Part shown: in pieces, positions 6,590 through 9,146 of the stretch
How the letters are laid out: each line of letters begins with the position of its first letter
Position numbering within the stretch: position 1 is the first letter of the stretch
DNA from: a bacterium
GTDB lineage: Bacteria > JAMCPX01
Assembly: GCA_027364825.1 (NCBI GenBank)
Contig: DAHXOM010000252.1
Coordinates: forward strand, 1 to 9,146
Reading direction: 5' to 3'
Length of the DNA: 9,146 nt
Made by a program: the position numbers and the translations under genes
The notes under the pieces: model-generated
Told to the model about the DNA's origin: nothing
The model's input: only the letters and a program-made list of their open reading frames with translations
Database searches by the model: none

Positions 6590-7582
6590 TCACGGCGGCG
6601 GACTTACCAGCTGTCCGGAAAGCGTTTCTTCGTTTGTCTCGCCAAATACCCCGCTGCCATCGACCGTAAAGGTGGTTCCGGAAAATTGTTCCTGCAGGTT
6701 TACAACCTGGCCGATGCCGCTGCGAACATTCATAGAAGCCGCTGTATTGGAGAAAATCGTGCCGCTTAATTGAGACACTCTGCCGTCATTTTCACTGTAG
6801 TTCAGATTATTCATAGTGCCGGTTATGTCGTAATTATAGGCATACCAGCCACTGCCTGTTTCGGTTGAAAGCTTATAACCGGTCGTGTAATCGGTAATCG
6901 TTGATGCAGGGGTGCAGTGCATGTTCATGTTGGCATTAAAATCGAGTGCATTGTTCAAAGAAAACGATTGGGCGTCCGGGCTGAATCCCTGTGCATTCCA
7001 TGAAGCCGAATAATTTTCATTGTCTTGTTCCTGCGAACCATCTCCATATTGATCCTGCATGCCGAGATTTCCGTTTTCTGAGATTGCGGCATTGCCGTCG
7101 AGATAGCTGTAATTTCCGTTTTCTGTTAAAGCACCGTTCGCTGTCTCGGTTATGCTGGTTAATGTTGAATAATCATAACTTCGATTCTGTGCATTAATCC
7201 ATGACAGGGTAACATCCGTAATATACGAAGTGTTGTTTACCTGAAGACCTCCGGAAACGGTCGTCGGTGTTACATCCGTCATAACATAATAGGAGGGAGC
7301 ATTGTTCAGGGGATCTGCGGAGCTGACGACGCCTGTTATTTCATAAGCAGCCATCCAGCCGTAGGAGAGCGGTGAAGCTGGATAAATTTGCTGCAGTGCG
7401 GTTATTATGATACTGTTGTTCTGATCGTTCGAAAGATGCGCAGCGGGCAATCCGTTGAGGAATGAAGGGACACGTCCGCCCGGAGAGGAAGTATTGCCGC
7501 AATTCGAAAAAGCCCAGATTAAACCGACCATACCGAAACCAAGCAAAATCAACCTGCCGAAGCTTACTTTTATTACCTTCAT
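6590..7582 (-). CDS. Putative secreted lipoprotein of unknown function, ending at an in-frame TGA
   Basis: The protein has 330 residues to the TGA. A basic N-terminus and a hydrophobic stretch (11-25) lead to FSNC with Cys28, which suggests export and possibly lipidation, although Asn before the Cys is unusual for a lipobox. The rest is rich in Asn, Ser, Thr, Tyr and Gly with many short beta-like strands, as in secreted or outer-surface beta proteins; I do not recognise the family. ENGN occurs twice, 15 residues apart (154-157 and 169-172), a small internal repeat also seen in the DNA. The last residues are LVSPPP. An excellent ribosome binding site (AAAGGAG) precedes the ATG, and the gene lies 20 bases after the lipoprotein gene at 7603-9003, so the two form an operon. 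The frame continues past the TGA to 6254 (see that entry), so the full protein may be about 442 residues. Confidence 0.8.
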   Translation of the reverse strand: MKVIKVSFGRLILLGFGMVGLIWAFSNCGNTSSPGGRVPSFLNGLPAAHLSNDQNNSIIITALQQIYPASPLSYGWMAAYEITGVVSSADPLNNAPSYYVMTDVTPTTVSGGLQVNNTSYITDVTLSWINAQNRSYDYSTLTSITETANGALTENGNYSYLDGNAAISENGNLGMQDQYGDGSQEQDNENYSASWNAQGFSPDAQSFSLNNALDFNANMNMHCTPASTITDYTTGYKLSTETGSGWYAYNYDITGTMNNLNYSENDGRVSQLSGTIFSNTAASMNVRSGIGQVVNLQEQFSGTTFTVDGSGVFGETNEETLSGQLVSPPP

Positions 7583-7588
7583 AGTTTT

Positions 7589-7595
7589 CTCCTTT
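7589..7595 (-). promoter_or_regulatory. Strong ribosome binding site for the 6590-7582 gene
   Basis: AAAGGAG on the minus strand lies six bases before the ATG at 7580-7582. It fixes the start and shows that the second lipoprotein gene is well equipped for translation. Confidence 0.85.
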
Positions 7596-7602
7596 CTTTG
7601 TT

Positions 7603-9003
7603 TTACGGAGTAAATTGTGTAATCAATGCCGTGTTGAGTCCAAACAGATAATAGACGGTGTACGGAGTACCTGCCGTAGTTGCAAACGGGACGCCTGACT
7701 GGGTCATAAGCGGATAAGTAAGTGTTATGGGTGAAAACTGTGGTAAACCAGGACTGCCCTGGCCGTCGGCCGCTATACTCTGCATATTATCGGAATCCGT
7801 TGTTGTGAGGATCGCATACGGCAATGTTGCTGTGGAAAGGAGCGGCGATGTTGTTGTCGTTACTTCGAGTACAGCCGTTGAAATACCCGGGCCGATCCCG
7901 TTTACCAGCGTCGTGGTTACCGTATCGCTGCCGCCAATCCATGCTGTATAAGGGACCGTATTCCGTGAACCAGTGAATGTACCGAGTATTGTCATGTTGC
8001 CGTTCGTATCGATATATTGTGAGATAATCGGACCCACGGTTGTCCCGAGGTTTGAGCACGACATATCCGTACAATGGACAACCGCATACAGAACGCCGTT
8101 ATCGATGCCGCCGGCTGCATTAAACGTCCCGCTCAGGGAAAATATTTGCAGCGGTATGATGATCCCCGCTACATCGAGTACCGCACTGCCTGATGACATT
8201 ACATAGCTGCCATCCCATCGTCCCGCAAGCGGCAGGGTAAAGCTATAGGGAGATATGTCTGTCGGCGATGACGGAGAAGCAGCCTCGCCCCCGTAAAAGA
8301 CCATGCTGCCCGCATTGGCATCAGAAATGGATGTCGTCTTTGTTATCGTGTTCATGGCCATAAGATGGATGTTCCCTGAAAGGAGCGACCCTAATCCCGG
8401 CGGCTGGGTTACGTTCGTTACCGAAAGAATAAAACTACTGCCGGGGCTAACGGAGTTCGTGCCTGCACCCGCAACAGTTGTAAAGGTATTATACCGGGTC
8501 AACGCATACGAGTTATTATTGATGACGGTGTTAAAGGAGGTCGTAACGCTGTAGGTCGTCCCTGCAGACAAAAACACCTGAGGTGTTATGAAAACATAAC
8601 CGTCAAACATGCCTCCGGCAAAACCGGTCGTTCCGGTAAAACTCAATGAAGGAGATATACTGATACGGATAGAGGCCGGGTCAACGTAACCAGCAGTAGT
8701 GCCCAGAGACGTCGTTATATTTTCATACAGCAGGGAATCAAGCTCCACGGCATTGGGGGATCCGGATGTGGGGGTTAAAGCCACTGCAGCTGTTATCCGG
8801 GCGATTACAGTACAGTCTGAGTTTGTCGAGCATTGGTCCGTACCTGCACCGCTGATCGGCACACAGCTATTGTTGCGGCATTCGGAATGATACTGGGTAT
8901 TGGAGCCGGAGTTGTTCTTGCACCCGGTGCCGCCTGCGATAACTGCTCCGAATAACAAGAACAATCCGACACCCCATGCACATTTCAATCTTTTCGTTTC
9001 CAT
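7603..9003 (-). CDS. Putative lipoprotein with Cys-rich N-terminus and Ig-like beta domain, function unknown
   Basis: The protein has 466 residues from the chosen ATG at 9001-9003. The signal peptide METKRLKCAWGVGLFLLFGA continues to the lipobox G-T-G-C with Cys28, so it should be exported and lipid-anchored; Lys at +2 does not suggest inner-membrane retention. A short Cys-rich segment follows (C42, C47, C58, C64, in ECRNNSCVPI and DQCSTNSDC), a pattern common in lipoproteins of Deltaproteobacteria and Myxococcota. Residues 74-178 look like a bacterial Ig-like domain of the Big_5 type (LTPTSGSPNA ... AGTTYSVTTS ... YNTFTT). The remainder is Thr/Ser/Gly-rich beta sequence with C311 and C316 close together. 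The frame is open upstream to a GTG at 9118-9120, but that adds 39 charged residues before the signal peptide and covers hairpin DNA; the AAAGGA at 9010-9015 supports the ATG used here. It is the first gene of a two-gene lipoprotein operon. Confidence 0.85.
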   Translation of the reverse strand: METKRLKCAWGVGLFLLFGAVIAGGTGCKNNSGSNTQYHSECRNNSCVPISGAGTDQCSTNSDCTVIARITAAVALTPTSGSPNAVELDSLLYENITTSLGTTAGYVDPASIRISISPSLSFTGTTGFAGGMFDGYVFITPQVFLSAGTTYSVTTSFNTVINNNSYALTRYNTFTTVAGAGTNSVSPGSSFILSVTNVTQPPGLGSLLSGNIHLMAMNTITKTTSISDANAGSMVFYGGEAASPSSPTDISPYSFTLPLAGRWDGSYVMSSGSAVLDVAGIIIPLQIFSLSGTFNAAGGIDNGVLYAVVHCTDMSCSNLGTTVGPIISQYIDTNGNMTILGTFTGSRNTVPYTAWIGGSDTVTTTLVNGIGPGISTAVLEVTTTTSPLLSTATLPYAILTTTDSDNMQSIAADGQGSPGLPQFSPITLTYPLMTQSGVPFATTAGTPYTVYYLFGLNTALITQFTP

Positions 9004-9009
9004 ACACCA

Positions 9010-9015
9010 TCCTTT
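9010..9015 (-). promoter_or_regulatory. Ribosome binding site that decides the start of the 7603-9003 gene
   Basis: AAAGGA on the minus strand lies six bases before the ATG at 9001-9003, which places the signal peptide at the very N-terminus. No comparable site with a signal peptide serves the longer frame starting at 9120. Confidence 0.8.
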
Positions 9016-9028
9016 CTTAGTTTCCAGA

Positions 9029-9044
9029 CGGGGCATACACCCCG
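9029..9044. repeat. GC-rich hairpin in the lipoprotein operon leader
   Basis: CGGGG at 9029-9033 and CCCCG at 9040-9044 form a perfect 5-bp stem with a 6-base loop (CATACA). It lies 25 to 41 bases upstream of the ATG and would be part of the mRNA leader, just above the ribosome binding site. It could be part of the same dispersed repeat as the neighbouring REP-like palindrome or a structure that affects translation. Confidence 0.5.
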
Positions 9045-9062
9045 CCCTTCGACTCTTTTCTG

Positions 9063-9088
9063 TCATCCCGTACCTGACACGGAATCCA
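9063..9088. repeat. REP-like palindrome
   Basis: TCATCCCGTACCTGACACGG and the following AATCCA match the form of the dispersed GTCATTCC(N)GGAATCCA extragenic palindromes seen across Proteobacteria and Desulfobacterota. The arms 9065-9071 and 9079-9085 pair over seven positions, with one G-U wobble when transcribed on the minus strand and one mismatch on the plus strand. A run of eight T follows on the plus strand (9089-9096). Only one copy is visible in the window, so family membership rests on form. Confidence 0.55.
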
Positions 9089-9117
9089 TTTTTTTTGCTA
9101 TCTGTACCAGTCTCCTC

Positions 9118-9140
9118 CACCGGTGAATTGAAGACCGGTG
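9118..9140. repeat. Inverted repeat CACCGGT / ACCGGTG
   Basis: A perfect 7-bp inverted repeat (9118-9124 and 9134-9140) surrounds a 9-base loop. Because ACCGGT is itself a palindrome, the arms also form a direct repeat, as in a two-site operator. No T-tract follows on either strand. It could be an operator, a hairpin at the end of the gene upstream of the window, or part of the repeat cluster at 9029-9088; the sequence does not decide. Confidence 0.4.
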
Positions 9141-9146
9141 CATGGA

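Noticed and set aside
6590..6592. The TGA as a selenocysteine codon
   Set aside because: The context is PPP-TGA-PP in a linker, with no redox motif, and the bases after it do not form a convincing bacterial SECIS stem-loop with a GU-bearing apical loop. Selenocysteine has no evident use here.
106..9003. A genetic code in which TGA is a sense codon
   Set aside because: Three conserved genes end at TGA at the expected length of their families or directly before the next start (106-108, 3244-3246, 3885-3887), so TGA is a normal stop in this genome.
9063..9096. Intrinsic terminator for the operon
   Set aside because: The T8 tract follows the hairpin only on the plus strand, while all genes are on the minus strand; the palindrome matches a dispersed REP-like form better.
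9004..9120. N-terminal extension of the first lipoprotein from a GTG at 9118-9120
   Set aside because: The extension is charged, precedes the signal peptide, and is translated repeat DNA. The ATG at 9001-9003 has a good ribosome binding site.

Overview
The window is a 9.1-kb stretch in which every supported gene lies on the minus strand, so transcription runs from right to left. The organism looks like a Gram-negative bacterium of the Desulfobacterota (former Deltaproteobacteria) or a neighbouring phylum. This is an inference from the mid-40s GC content (judged by eye), the lipoprotein style with C-x4-C ... C-x5-C motifs, the TPR-linked Ser/Thr kinase, the REP-like hairpin and the AT-rich heptad repeats between genes. 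No rRNA, tRNA, CRISPR array or transposase was seen.

In transcription order: (1) 9004-9146 is a leader with three hairpin-forming sequences, one of them a REP-like palindrome. (2) Two genes for probable secreted lipoproteins follow, 7603-9003 and 6590-7582, only 20 bases apart and each with a strong ribosome binding site. The second gene stops at a TGA, but the same frame stays open and protein-like for another 111 codons to 6254. This interrupted gene is the most notable observation in the window. (3) 3885-6140 encodes a membrane-anchored protein with about 18 helical (TPR-like) repeats and a complete Hanks-type Ser/Thr kinase domain at its C-terminus. (4) 3244-3825 is rdgB, the house-cleaning XTP/dITP pyrophosphatase. 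AT-rich spacers lie on both sides of it, and the one on its 3' side is a 47-bp tandem repeat built from heptamers. (5) 1-3083 is a surface-polysaccharide cluster: a GT4 glycosyltransferase, an unusual fusion of a WecA-like polyprenyl-phosphate sugar-1-phosphate transferase with the membrane and nucleotide-binding half of a CapD/WbpM-type protein, and the beginning of a GT2 glycosyltransferase. These three are packed with a 1-base overlap and a 3-base gap, so they form a translationally coupled operon.

The polysaccharide genes fit together. The fusion protein would load the first sugar-1-phosphate on undecaprenyl phosphate at the inner membrane, and the GT4 and GT2 enzymes would extend or modify that lipid-linked glycan. 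The kinase and the lipoproteins have no firm link to this pathway. The kinase could respond to or control envelope events, but only proximity suggests it.
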